Shown here: in pieces, positions 46,747 through 55,770 of the stretch | Layout of the letters: each line of letters starts with the position of its first letter | Numbering within the stretch: position 1 is the first letter of the stretch | Source: Stutzerimonas kirkiae | Lineage (GTDB): Bacteria; Pseudomonadota; Gammaproteobacteria; Pseudomonadales; Pseudomonadaceae | Length of the DNA: 64,000 bases | Assembly (NCBI RefSeq): GCF_004327335.1 | Contig: NZ_QJUO01000003.1 | Coordinates: 62,001-126,000 of the forward strand | Direction of reading: 5' to 3' | The notes under the pieces: model-generated | The model's database searches: none | Told to the model about the DNA's origin: nothing | The model's input: only the letters and a program-made list of their open reading frames with translations | Position numbers and translations under genes: made by a program

Positions 46747-46989
46747 ATGCCCGAGTGCCAACTGTTCGGAACCCCGGGCTGCCACCTGTGCGAGCAGGCC
46801 GAGGCCGTGCTGATGCCGCTGGCGGCCCAGGGGCTGTCGATCGAGCTGGTGGATATCGCCGAAAGCGAGCAGTGGGTCGAGGCCTATGGGCTGCGCATCC
46901 CGCTGTTGCGCCGTCCCGATACCGGTGCGGAACTGGGCTGGCCATTCGACCTGCAGCAGGTGCTGGCGTTTTTGCGGGTTCCCGGGTAA
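46747..46989 (+). CDS. Glutaredoxin-family protein
   Basis: An 80-residue thioredoxin-fold protein with the active-site motif CHLC (FGTPGCHLCEQAEAVL) and the cis-Pro in LRIPLLRR. Belongs to the small glutaredoxin-like DUF836 group, often near housekeeping genes. Divergent from minC; the ribosome site is weak. No partner suggests its substrate. Confidence 0.85.
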   Translation: MPECQLFGTPGCHLCEQAEAVLMPLAAQGLSIELVDIAESEQWVEAYGLRIPLLRRPDTGAELGWPFDLQQVLAFLRVPG

Positions 46990-47848
46990 TTGCGGGCTGT
47001 CCCGTTGCGAGCGGATTGGCGATGGTATGTCTGGCCATAGAACGTGCAGCTTGACCTCGGGCTCATCGTCCTTGCGCGGATGCCTGCTGGCGGGACGGGG
47101 CCTTCGCCGCCAGGGATGTATTCACGCGTGCCCCGTCCCGCCACCAGGCATCCGCACAGCCATCTCCAGCAGCGCCTGTGGGAAAGAGCCAGCCCTGCGA
47201 AGGATTCGGTACCGCGCCGCCAGCTCTTTCCATCGTCGCCACGATATTCGCCGCGAGCCCGGCCAGCCCCTCGTGGCAGCCTTCGCCGGCAGGGACGCCG
47301 ACGAAGAGCACTCTCTTAATTCATAGGGGCGACAGGTTCATGGGTGTTTCGTAGCGGGGCGCGCGGGGTTCGCGACACCACACACGCCAGAACACCGCTG
47401 ACAGCGCCCGGCAAGCCGCACACTTGATTGTCAATCCAGTCGCAATGCCTCGCGCACAGGCATCAGCGCATGCCCGTGCGGGAGCGAAGGCGGGCGTTCA
47501 TGCGGTTGCCCTGGCCGCCTCCCCGGCTACGGTGGGCGTGCTATATTCGCCCCCGTCATCGCCCTCCAGGTTCTGGATTTTCCATGGTTTCGCTCGTATC
47601 CGCCGATTCGCCTGACCTGGCCACGCACGTCGTGGCCGGCGGTGTGCGTGCCATGAATCCTCCCCCCGCTTCATCTGTCGTGTCCCCGCCAGGCATCGTG
47701 CCGGTTGGCATAAGCCCGCCACATCCGATCGTCCTGGGCTGATCCAGCCCGCTTTCGCGGCCCCTTCGGCGTCTCTTCGATACAGCTCCTACGCACTGCG
47801 TGCTGTATATGACCAGGGCCTGTTCGCCATTCGACAGGTGAGTGCATC
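46990..47848. repeat. Mosaic repeat locus 5 with long inverted repeat
   Basis: This 859-bp gap has no convincing gene. At 47076-47101 and 47130-47155 two 26-base arms match at 25 of 26 positions as inverted repeats (GCGGATGCCTG to CAGGCATCCGC). The order of modules is the reverse of locus 1 for 46990-47290; from 47290 to 47370 it matches locus 3, and 47430-47510 matches locus 2. The last 150 bp may hold the promoter of the DMT gene. Confidence 0.6.
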
Positions 47849-48718
47849 ATGACTTCCAGAACTTCCATGTGGGCGGCTTTTCCCGCCATGGCCACATTCG
47901 TGCTGCTATGGGGCAGCGCGGCCATCTTCACCCGCTGGGGACTCGACCACGGTTCCGTATTCGCCCTGCTGGTCCTGCGTTTTTCCCTGGCGCTCGGCGC
48001 CTTGCTACTGATCGGCCTGCCTGCCAGGCGCTGGCTGCCCGGCCCCGGGACAGGTTGGCAGGTGGCCTCGACCGGGTTGTTGCTGACCGGTGGCTACTCG
48101 GTCTGTTATTTCCAGGCCATGGCGCATGGCATCACGCCGGGGTTGCTGGCGACGTTGCTCGGCGTGCAGCCGATCCTGACCTTGCTGCTGACCGAGCGCC
48201 GCTTCCAGCCAGCCCGGCTGTGCGGGCTGTGCCTGGCCTTGTTCGGCCTGCTGCTGGTGGTCTACCAGAGCCTGGCGCTGGCAAGGTTGTCCTGGCCCGG
48301 TATGGGGTTCGCGCTGGGCGCGCTGCTGTGCATGACTTGCGGTGCCATGTTGCAAAAGCGCATCCAGCAGGCGCCGGCGCAGGTACTGCCCCTGCAATAC
48401 CTCGTGAGCCTGCTGCTGTGCCTGTGCTTCGTGCCGTTCCAGCCGTTCCACTTCAAGCCGGTCATGGGCTTCCTGATTCCCTTGCTGTGGCTGGGGTTGG
48501 TGATTTCGGTCGGCGCGCAACTGTTGCTGTACCGGATGATCCGCAGCGGTAGCCTGGTCAACGTCACCAGCCTGTTCTACCTGGTGCCGGTGGTCACGGT
48601 GCTGCTCGATTACCTGGTCCTGGGCAACCGCATGCCGGCGTTGGCGCTGGCCGGCATGCTGGCGGTCCTGGCCGGGCTGGCCCTGGCGTTCCGGGCCAGC
48701 CCGGCCAGTGCTCGCTGA
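47849..48718 (+). CDS. DMT-superfamily transporter (EamA family)
   Basis: A 289-residue inner-membrane protein with ten hydrophobic segments and two EamA halves (FVLLWGSAAIFTRWGLDHGS near the start, LFYLVPVVTVLLDYLVLGN near the end). GGTGAGTGCATC precedes the ATG. It is convergent with the guanidine carboxylase gene, which ends 179 bp away; a functional link to that operon is not shown. Confidence 0.88.
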   Translation: MTSRTSMWAAFPAMATFVLLWGSAAIFTRWGLDHGSVFALLVLRFSLALGALLLIGLPARRWLPGPGTGWQVASTGLLLTGGYSVCYFQAMAHGITPGLLATLLGVQPILTLLLTERRFQPARLCGLCLALFGLLLVVYQSLALARLSWPGMGFALGALLCMTCGAMLQKRIQQAPAQVLPLQYLVSLLLCLCFVPFQPFHFKPVMGFLIPLLWLGLVISVGAQLLLYRMIRSGSLVNVTSLFYLVPVVTVLLDYLVLGNRMPALALAGMLAVLAGLALAFRASPASAR

Positions 48719-48730
48719 GGGTTTACTCTT

Positions 48731-48893
48731 CAGGGTGATCGCGCTATGCACGGCAAACAGCCGAAAGCAGCGCTGGAAGCGCTCGAGGCTGGACGAAAGC
48801 GCGCGGCAACCGGTGTTTTCGTCCAGCTTTCCGGCCTCCAGCGCTTTTATCGAAGCACCTTGCCGGTGAGTAACGGCATAGCGCGATCGACCT
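48731..48893. repeat. Palindromic dispersed element, copy C
   Basis: About 163 bp filling the space between convergent genes. It is an inverted match of copy A: AGGGTGATCGCGCTATGC at one end and GCATAGCGCGATCGACC at the other, with CTCGAGGCTGGACGAAA and TTTTCGTCCAGCTTTCCGG inside. It probably folds into a long hairpin and could end both transcripts. Confidence 0.72.
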
Positions 48894-48896
48894 GGC

Positions 48897-51800
48897 TTAC
48901 TCCTCCAGCACCACCACGCGTTGTCCCGCGCGTACCGGTGAGCCGGGTTGCGCGAGGACCTCGCGGACCACGCCATCGCGCGGTGCGAGCAGGGGAATTT
49001 CCATCTTCATCGACTCGAGGATCACCAGTGTGTCGCCCGCCTTGACCTGGCTGCCGACCTCGACCTGTACCTGCCAGAGGTTGCCGGCGATATGGCTGTC
49101 GATGGCATGCTGGCCGGCGGCGAGCGGAACGTCCTCGCCGAGTTCGGGGGTGATTTCCTCGCTGTCGAAGTGGGCCTGGCCGGAGGCGATCCAGCGTTGT
49201 CGTTCGGCGTCGAAGGCGGCGCGCTGGCGGCTGCGGAAGGCACCGATGGTGTCGGCCTCGCGATCCAGGAAGCGCTGGTAGTCGGCCAGGGCCAGCTCGC
49301 TGTGCTCGATGCGCAGCGGGTAGCGGCCCAGCGGGAAGTCGCGGCGGATGCGCTGCAGTTCCTCGGCACTGACCGGGTAGAAGCGGATCTGGTCGAAGAA
49401 GCGCAACAGCCAGGGCTTGCCGTCGAAGGCCTCGACCTCGCGGTAGCGGTTCCACATCTGCAGGGTGCGGCCAACGAACTGGTAGCCGCCCGGGCCTTCC
49501 ATGCCGTACACGCACATATAGGCGCCGCCGATGCCCACCGAGTTCTCGGCGGTCCAGGTGCGCGCCGGGTTGTACTTGGTGGTGACCAGCCGGTGGCGCG
49601 GGTCCAGCGGCGTGGCCACCGGCGCGCCGAGGTAGACATCGCCCAGGCCCATCACCAGGTAGCTGGCCTCGAACACCGTGCGGTAGACCTCATCGAGGTT
49701 TTCCAGGTCATTGATACGGCGGATGAATTCCAGGTTGCTCGGGCACCAGGGAGCGTCCTTGCGCACCGTGGTCATGTATTTTTCTATCGCCAGTTGGCAG
49801 GCCGGGTCGTCCCAGGACAGTGGCAGGTGCACGATACGCGAGGGCACGCGCAGGTCGGTGGCGGCGCACACTGCGTCCCATTCGCCGGCGACGATATCGA
49901 GCAGCCGCTGCAGGGGCAGGGTTTCCGGCTGGTAGTGCACCTGCAGCGAGCGGATGCCGGGGGTGAGGTCGATCACGCCGGCGAGGTGTTTCGCTTGTAG
50001 TGCTTGCATCAGCGCATGGCCCCGGAAACGCAGTACCAGGTCCAGCTCGGGCGGGCCGATTTCCAGCAGCAGGTGGGTGTCGCCGGAGAGGCGGGCGAGC
50101 AGGCGGGTGTCGTCCTGGCCGATATCCAGCACGATGGGGCTCGCAAGCTCCCGCAGGAGCGGTTCTGGCCGCGAAGGCTTCGTATCAGCGGCTGCAAAGG
50201 TGGCGTCCGGATGGGCCGCTTCGCGAGCGGCTTCAAGGCTGACGGGCAGGAAGCGCACCTTGTCGCCAGCCTTGAGCTGGCCGAGTTGCCAGAGGTCGGC
50301 TTCGATGATGGTCACCGGGCAGACGAAACCACCCAGGCTCGGGCCGTCCGGGCCGAGGATGACCGGCATGTCGCCGGTGAAATCGACGGCGCCGATGGCA
50401 TAGGGGTTGTCGTGGATATTCGACGGGTGCAGGCCGGCCTCGCCGCCACTGTCGCGCACCCACTCCGGTTTTGGCCCGATCAGGCGCACGCCGGTACGGC
50501 TGGAGTTGAAGTGCACTTCCCAGGCGGTGGTGAAGAAGGTCTCGATATAGGCTGGGGTGAAGTATTCCGGGGCGCCATGGGGGCCGTAGATCACACGGAT
50601 TTCGCGTACCGCGGGCAGGACGGCGAGCTGTTCGGCCGCGAGGCTGTCGCCGGCGCTGGTGTCGTCCAGGGCGGGGATATGCAGTACGTCGCCGGCCCGC
50701 AGGGCACGGCCGGCGTGGCCGCCGAATTGACCGAGGGTGAAGGTGCTCTTGCTGCCCAGGTAGTCCGGCACCTGCAGGCCGCCACGCAGGCTGAGGTATG
50801 CGCGTGCGCCGCTGCCGGCGATGGTGCCGAGGGCGAGGGTGCTGCCGGCCTTGACCCGCAGGCTGGTGTTCATCGGTTGCGGGGTGCCGTCGAGGCTGAC
50901 CGGGATTGGCGCGCCGGTCATCGCCACCACGGCGTCGGTGTTGAAGCGCAGGCTCGGGCCACTCATGGTGATTTCCAGGCCGGCGGCTCCTTCCGGGTTG
51001 CCCAGCAGGCGGTTGCCCAGGCGCAACGCGCGGTCGTCCATCGGCCCCGACGGCGGTACGCCGACCGCCCAGTAGCCGAGGCGACCGGGGAGGTCCTGTA
51101 TGGTGGTCTGGGTGCCGGCGGTGAGCACTTCGAAGGTATGCGCCTGGTACACCAGGCCCTCCAGGCAACGTGTCCAGGGCGAGCCGCTGGCGAACGGCGC
51201 GTCCGAGAGGATCTGCCGCAGGTAGTCGCGGTTACATTCCACGCCGTACAGCAGGCTTTGCCCCAGCGCGGCGTCCAGTGCTGCGCTGGCCTGGTCGCGG
51301 GTCGGCGCCCAGGTGATGAGCTTGGCGATCATCGGGTCGAAGTAGGGTGGAATCTCACAACCGGCCTCGACCCAGGTGTCGATGCGCAGGGCCTTGCCGT
51401 CGGCCTCGGGGAAATCCACGGCGGTGAGCAGGCCGGGGCTGGGCTGGAAGTCGCGACCCGGATCTTCCGCGTACAGGCGCGCCTGGATGGCGTGGCCGCT
51501 GGGTTTCAAGCCTTTGCCCAGTTCGCTCAGCGGCGCCAGCTCGCCCGCTGCCAGCTCGATCATCCAGCGCACCAGGTCGACGCCCCAGACCTGCTCGGTG
51601 ACGCCATGCTCGACCTGCAGCCGGGTGTTCACTTCGAGGAAGTAGAAGCGCTCGGCCTCGCTGTCGTAGACGAACTCCACGGTGCCGGCGCTGCGGTAGT
51701 TCACGGCGCGGGCCAGCTCGATCGCCGCCGCACACAGTTCCCCGGCCATGCCGGCCGGCAGGTTGGGCGCCGGGGTTTCCTCCAGCACCTTCTGGTTGCG

Positions 51801-52496
51801 CCGCTGCACCGAGCAGTCGCGCACGCCGAGGGCCAGTACCTCGCCCTGGCCGTCGCCGAATACCTGTACCTCCAGGTGGCGGGCGCGCTGGATGTATTTC
51901 TCGATGAACACGCCACTGTCGCTGAAGTTGTTCTGCCCGAGGCGCCTGACCGCTTCGAAGGCGTCGGACAGCTCCTCGGCCGAGCGGCACACGCGCATGC
52001 CGATGCCGCCACCGCCGGCGGTGCTTTTCAGCATCACCGGGTAGCCGACCTGGTCGCCGGCCTGTAGCGCGGCTTCGAGGTTTTCCAGCAGTTCGGTGCC
52101 TTCCAGCATCGGTACGCCGTGGGCTTTCGCCAGCGCCCTGGCGGTGTGTTTCAGGCCGAACACCCGCAATTGCTCGGGGGTCGGGCCGACGAAGGCGATG
52201 CCGGCGGCCTCGCAGGCTTCGGCGAACGCGGCGTTTTCCGAGAGGAAGCCATAGCCGGGGTGGATGGCCTTGGCGCCGCTGGCCCTGGCTGCGGCGAGAA
52301 TCTTGTCGACCACCAGATAGGTCTGTGCGGCTGGGCCTTCACCGAGCGAGAAGGCTTCGTCGGCCTGCTGGATATGCAGGCTGGCGGCGTCGGCTTCGGA
52401 GTACACGGCGACGCCTTGCACACCGAGCGCGCGCAGGCTGCGCAGGATACGGCAGGCGATGGCGCCACGGTTGGCGATCAGCAGTTTTCCAAACAT
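48897..52496 (-). CDS. Biotin-dependent guanidine carboxylase (urea carboxylase family)
   Basis: A 1199-residue multidomain carboxylase. The biotin carboxylase part (1-450) starts MFGKLLIANRGAIACRIL and includes STAGGGGIGMRVC and EVNTRLQVEHGVTE. An allophanate hydrolase-subunit-like part follows (about 480-790, QTTIQDLPGRLGYWAVGVPP), then a carboxyltransferase-like part (about 820-1080, NSVGIGGAYMCVYGMEGPGG) and a biotin carrier domain with ESMKME, lysine at about 1164. Homologues are labelled urea carboxylase, but those under guanidine-I riboswitch control with DUF1989 partners carboxylate guanidine. ATG at 52496 follows GAGGGCACC. Last gene of the operon; no allophanate hydrolase follows. 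Confidence 0.88.
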   Translation of the reverse strand: MFGKLLIANRGAIACRILRSLRALGVQGVAVYSEADAASLHIQQADEAFSLGEGPAAQTYLVVDKILAAARASGAKAIHPGYGFLSENAAFAEACEAAGIAFVGPTPEQLRVFGLKHTARALAKAHGVPMLEGTELLENLEAALQAGDQVGYPVMLKSTAGGGGIGMRVCRSAEELSDAFEAVRRLGQNNFSDSGVFIEKYIQRARHLEVQVFGDGQGEVLALGVRDCSVQRRNQKVLEETPAPNLPAGMAGELCAAAIELARAVNYRSAGTVEFVYDSEAERFYFLEVNTRLQVEHGVTEQVWGVDLVRWMIELAAGELAPLSELGKGLKPSGHAIQARLYAEDPGRDFQPSPGLLTAVDFPEADGKALRIDTWVEAGCEIPPYFDPMIAKLITWAPTRDQASAALDAALGQSLLYGVECNRDYLRQILSDAPFASGSPWTRCLEGLVYQAHTFEVLTAGTQTTIQDLPGRLGYWAVGVPPSGPMDDRALRLGNRLLGNPEGAAGLEITMSGPSLRFNTDAVVAMTGAPIPVSLDGTPQPMNTSLRVKAGSTLALGTIAGSGARAYLSLRGGLQVPDYLGSKSTFTLGQFGGHAGRALRAGDVLHIPALDDTSAGDSLAAEQLAVLPAVREIRVIYGPHGAPEYFTPAYIETFFTTAWEVHFNSSRTGVRLIGPKPEWVRDSGGEAGLHPSNIHDNPYAIGAVDFTGDMPVILGPDGPSLGGFVCPVTIIEADLWQLGQLKAGDKVRFLPVSLEAAREAAHPDATFAAADTKPSRPEPLLRELASPIVLDIGQDDTRLLARLSGDTHLLLEIGPPELDLVLRFRGHALMQALQAKHLAGVIDLTPGIRSLQVHYQPETLPLQRLLDIVAGEWDAVCAATDLRVPSRIVHLPLSWDDPACQLAIEKYMTTVRKDAPWCPSNLEFIRRINDLENLDEVYRTVFEASYLVMGLGDVYLGAPVATPLDPRHRLVTTKYNPARTWTAENSVGIGGAYMCVYGMEGPGGYQFVGRTLQMWNRYREVEAFDGKPWLLRFFDQIRFYPVSAEELQRIRRDFPLGRYPLRIEHSELALADYQRFLDREADTIGAFRSRQRAAFDAERQRWIASGQAHFDSEEITPELGEDVPLAAGQHAIDSHIAGNLWQVQVEVGSQVKAGDTLVILESMKMEIPLLAPRDGVVREVLAQPGSPVRAGQRVVVLEE

Positions 52497-52574
52497 TCGA
52501 GGTGCCCTCGAAGAAGGCGGGCCGTCCCGCCGGTATTCGGTCTGCGCCACGGTCGTCCGGGCGGTAAGGACGAG

Positions 52575-52649
52575 AAGAGCGCTGGAAAGCTGGAGGCTGA
52601 ACGAGGTTGCTCTTTCGACCAGCCTTCCGGCCTTCAGCGCTCTTTTCGG
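52575..52649. repeat. Palindromic dispersed element, copy D (inner part)
   Basis: AGAGCGCTGGAAAGCTGGAG faces CAGCCTTCCGGCCTTCAGCG as an imperfect stem, between the second DUF1989 gene and the carboxylase gene. Here the element lies within an operon, so it may form an mRNA hairpin rather than a terminator. Confidence 0.6.
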
Positions 52650-52656
52650 TTTTTAT

Positions 52657-53289
52657 TCACCACACCAGCACCTCGGCCGGGGTCGGGTTCCAGCCATTGC
52701 AGGGGTTGTTCAATTGCGGGCAGTTGGAGATCAGCACGATGACATCCTGGTGCGCGAGCAGTTCTACGTACTTGCCGGGCGCGGAGATGCCGTCCTCGAA
52801 GGTCAGGCCGCCCTCGGGCGTTACCGGTACGTTCATGAAGAAGTTGATATTGGCGCCGATGTCGCGTTTCTCCAGGCGGCCATCGTGCAGGCTGGCGCGC
52901 AGGAAGTTGTCGCGGCAGCTGTGCATGTAGCGCTTGTCCAGGGCGTAGCGCACCGTGTTGCTCTCCTGGGCGCAGGCGCCGCCGAGGGTGTCGTGGCGGC
53001 CGCAGGTGTCGGCGACGATGCTCAGCAGCGGCTTGCCGAGGTTGGAGTAGAGCACCGTGCCGGTGGTCAGGTAGACGTTGTTCTGCCGGCGCAGGGTGCG
53101 CTGCGGGTCGAAGCGTTCGCGCGGGTTGCTGGCGCTGTAGAACAGCGTGTCCACCGCCTGGTTGCCCTCCAGGTCGAGCAGGCGCAGGGTCTGCCCGGCC
53201 CGGACCTCGAACAGGTAGGGCTCGCCGGCCGGGATGGTGTGGCGGAAGCTGGCGGTGGCAGCGTGTTTGTCGCTGGCGGTCAGGCTCAT
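52657..53289 (-). CDS. DUF1989 protein, carboxyguanidine deiminase subunit
   Basis: A 210-residue DUF1989 (urea amidolyase-associated) protein. Conserved blocks: [40 protein letters not shown], and the metal-site motif [19 protein letters not shown] with Cys and His ligands. Such pairs act as a heteromeric deiminase turning carboxyguanidine into allophanate (CgdAB in the literature). It lies 10 bp downstream of its paralogue and upstream of the carboxylase. Which of the two is CgdA or CgdB is not assigned here. Confidence 0.85.
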   Translation of the reverse strand: MSLTASDKHAATASFRHTIPAGEPYLFEVRAGQTLRLLDLEGNQAVDTLFYSASNPRERFDPQRTLRRQNNVYLTTGTVLYSNLGKPLLSIVADTCGRHDTLGGACAQESNTVRYALDKRYMHSCRDNFLRASLHDGRLEKRDIGANINFFMNVPVTPEGGLTFEDGISAPGKYVELLAHQDVIVLISNCPQLNNPCNGWNPTPAEVLVW

Positions 53290-53299
53290 GGGGACTCCC

Positions 53300-54028
53300 T
53301 CAGATATAAAGCCGTTCGGTGTTGTGGAAGGCGCGGCCGTTCTCCGGGCGCGAGGTGCGGCAGAGCACGCTGATGCCGTCGCTCTCGACCTTGCTCCAGC
53401 TCAGCCTGACCGGCTTGGGCGCGTAGTGGGGGTTCGGGTCCATCGGGTGTTGCAGGGCGGTGAGCACCACCAGGGTGTCCATCGGCGCGTAGAGTTCGAT
53501 GTAGTCGCCGGCCTTGCTGTTGCCGGGCTGGAAGTGGAAGGTTCCGGCGGCATCGACATCCACCCGGCTGAACAGGTTGAGGTTCATCAGCAGGTCCTGC
53601 AGGTTCAGGTTCCACTTGCCCATTTCCACCAGCAGGTTGTCCATGCCGTTGCGGAAGAAGCCGTTGCGCAGTTCCTGGTAGCGGCCCTGGCCATACTTCT
53701 CGGCGACTTCCTCGGCATTCAGCACGCCGCCGAAGCTGTCGTGCCAGCCGCAGGTGTCGGCGGTGATGGCGGCCAGTACGCGGCCCATGTCCGAGTACAG
53801 GCAGTGGCCGCTGGTGAGCCTGGCGGTGTGCTGGCCCTTGAGGGTGTCGGGCAGGTTCAGGCGCTCGCTTTTTTCGCTGGCGTTGAACAGCAGCAGGCTG
53901 ACGTTGGCGCCGCCTTCGACATCGCTGATGCGTAGCAACTGGCCGCGCTTGAGCACGAACGAGGTATGGCCGCCAGCGGGGACGGTTTCCTCGTAGAGAG
54001 TCGGGCGCAGGGTGAGGGAGGCTGTCAT
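53300..54028 (-). CDS. DUF1989 protein, carboxyguanidine deiminase subunit (larger)
   Basis: A 242-residue DUF1989 protein paralogous to the next gene. [40 protein letters not shown] and the metal motif [19 protein letters not shown] are conserved; residues 115-165 form an insert ([20 protein letters not shown]) absent from the smaller partner. Start overlaps the ATPase stop by 4 bases, so it is coupled to the transporter genes. Together with its paralogue it is expected to form the carboxyguanidine deiminase. Confidence 0.85.
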   Translation of the reverse strand: MTASLTLRPTLYEETVPAGGHTSFVLKRGQLLRISDVEGGANVSLLLFNASEKSERLNLPDTLKGQHTARLTSGHCLYSDMGRVLAAITADTCGWHDSFGGVLNAEEVAEKYGQGRYQELRNGFFRNGMDNLLVEMGKWNLNLQDLLMNLNLFSRVDVDAAGTFHFQPGNSKAGDYIELYAPMDTLVVLTALQHPMDPNPHYAPKPVRLSWSKVESDGISVLCRTSRPENGRAFHNTERLYI

Positions 54029-54831
54029 GCTTGGGCTCCTTGGTGATCGGCTTGCAGGCTGTCGACGAGATGCGTCGGCAGCAGCTCGATGGCGGCGCGG
54101 CGGCCGCTGTTCAGGGGAATGTCGTAGGTGATGCGCGCACCGAAGGCGTTCGGCGCATGTGGGTCGTGGCGTACCTTGTCGAAGACCAGCAGGCGGGTGC
54201 CGAGGCTGAAGCCTTCGCTGAGGTCATGGGTGACCATGAAGACGGTCAGCCGGGTCTCGTTCCACAACTCCAGCAGCAGGCCGTGCATGTCCTTGCGGAT
54301 GCCCGGGTCGAGGGCACCGAAGGGCTCGTCCAGCAGCAGGATGCGCGGTTTCATGATCAGCGCCTGGGCGATCGCCAGGCGTTGCTGCATGCCACCGGAC
54401 AACTGGCTCGGGTACTTGTCCAGGGCATGCCCGAGGCCGACCCTGGCCAGCATCGCCGCGGCCTGTTCACGGGCTTCGCGTTTCGCCTTGCCGAGCAGGC
54501 GGCCCAGCAGCGGTGCGCGCGGCAGTTCCAGGCCGATGGCGACGTTGTCCAGTACCGACAGGTGGGGGAATACCGAGTAGCGCTGGAACACTACGCCGCG
54601 GCTGGCGTCCGGTTCGTCCGCCAGCGGCGTGCCGGACAGCAGGATGCGACCCTTGCTCGGGCGCTCCTGGCCCAGCAGCAGGCGCAGGAAGGTGGACTTG
54701 CCGCATCCCGAGGCGCCGACCAGGGTGCAGAATTCGCCTTCGGCGATATCCAGGCTCAGGCCTTCCAGCACGACCTGGTCGCCATATTGCTGCCAGATAT
54801 TGCTGACACGGATAAACGGGAGTGCGCTCAT
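54025..54831 (-). CDS. ABC transporter ATPase of the guanidine operon
   Basis: A 268-residue nitrate/taurine-type ABC ATPase: Walker A GASGCGKST, signature LSGGMQQRLAIAQ and Walker B LLLDEPFGALD. The C-terminal 60 residues lie outside the core domain. The ATG at 54831 overlaps the permease stop by 4 bases. The long open frame further upstream in this phase is the shadow of the permease gene. It most likely energises guanidine import. Confidence 0.9.
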   Translation of the reverse strand: MSALPFIRVSNIWQQYGDQVVLEGLSLDIAEGEFCTLVGASGCGKSTFLRLLLGQERPSKGRILLSGTPLADEPDASRGVVFQRYSVFPHLSVLDNVAIGLELPRAPLLGRLLGKAKREAREQAAAMLARVGLGHALDKYPSQLSGGMQQRLAIAQALIMKPRILLLDEPFGALDPGIRKDMHGLLLELWNETRLTVFMVTHDLSEGFSLGTRLLVFDKVRHDPHAPNAFGARITYDIPLNSGRRAAIELLPTHLVDSLQADHQGAQA

Positions 54832-55643
54832 GACTTGGCTCCTTCGTACCAGGGAAAGGCCAGCCGCGTCAGTTGTCGCAGGCCGAGGTCCATCAGCCAG
54901 GCGAGCAGGGTGATCCACAGCACGTAGGGCAGGATCACGTCCATCGCCATGTAGCGGCGCACCAGGAAGATGCGATAACCCAGGCCGTCGGTGCTGGCGA
55001 TGGCCTCGGCGGCGATCAGGAACAGCCAGGCGGCACCGAGCACCAGGCGCAGGGCGATCAATAAGCGCGGCAGCAGTTGCGGCAGCACCACCCGCAGGAT
55101 CAATGTCCAGGTGCTGGCGCCGAGGGTCTGTGCCTTGATCAGCAATTCGTTGGGGATCTCCCGCGCGCGTTGTTCGATGTCGCGGGCGAGGATCGGCGTG
55201 ATACCGATGACGATCAGCATCACCTTGGACAGTTCGCCCAGGCCGAAGACGATGAACAGGATCGGCAGGATCGCCAGCGGCGGCACCATCGACAGCACCG
55301 CCAGCAGCGGCGACAGCGAGGCACCGAACAGCGGCAGGGTACCGGCCGCCAGTCCCAGGCTCAGGCCGCACAGGGCGGCGATGCCGATGCCCATGCCGAG
55401 CCGCTTGAGGCTGGAGGCGGTGTCCTGCCAGAACAGGTAGTCGCCGCTGCGGCGGTCTTCGGTAAAGGCCAGGCGCTCCATGGCCGTGGCCATCTGGCTG
55501 GCGCTGGGCAGCAGCTTGTCGTTGGGATTTTCCGCCAGGCGGCTGGCCGAGCCGCTGAAGTAGATGAACAGCAGCAGGGCGAAGGGCAGCAGTGCCAGGC
55601 TCAGGCGTGTGCTGCGCGTAGGTGTGCGATTGATCAGGCGCAT
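54828..55643 (-). CDS. ABC transporter permease of the guanidine operon
   Basis: A 271-residue permease of the SsuC/TauC type with about six membrane helices. The EAA-type coupling loop appears as EIPNELLIKAQTLGASTWTL followed by VVLPQLLPRLL. It sits between the binding protein gene (128 bp away) and the ATPase gene (4-bp overlap). Confidence 0.9.
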   Translation of the reverse strand: MRLINRTPTRSTRLSLALLPFALLLFIYFSGSASRLAENPNDKLLPSASQMATAMERLAFTEDRRSGDYLFWQDTASSLKRLGMGIGIAALCGLSLGLAAGTLPLFGASLSPLLAVLSMVPPLAILPILFIVFGLGELSKVMLIVIGITPILARDIEQRAREIPNELLIKAQTLGASTWTLILRVVLPQLLPRLLIALRLVLGAAWLFLIAAEAIASTDGLGYRIFLVRRYMAMDVILPYVLWITLLAWLMDLGLRQLTRLAFPWYEGAKS

Positions 55644-55770
55644 GGCAGTTTCTCGCGTATCCGCATGGGGGCTCTGTTCCCGTGGGAGCGGGCTGCCCCG
55701 CGAAGCGCTTGGCGCTGGCGGGTGGCACCGCTATTCGCGGCCGGGGCCGCTCCCAAGGGCTCTATGGGTT

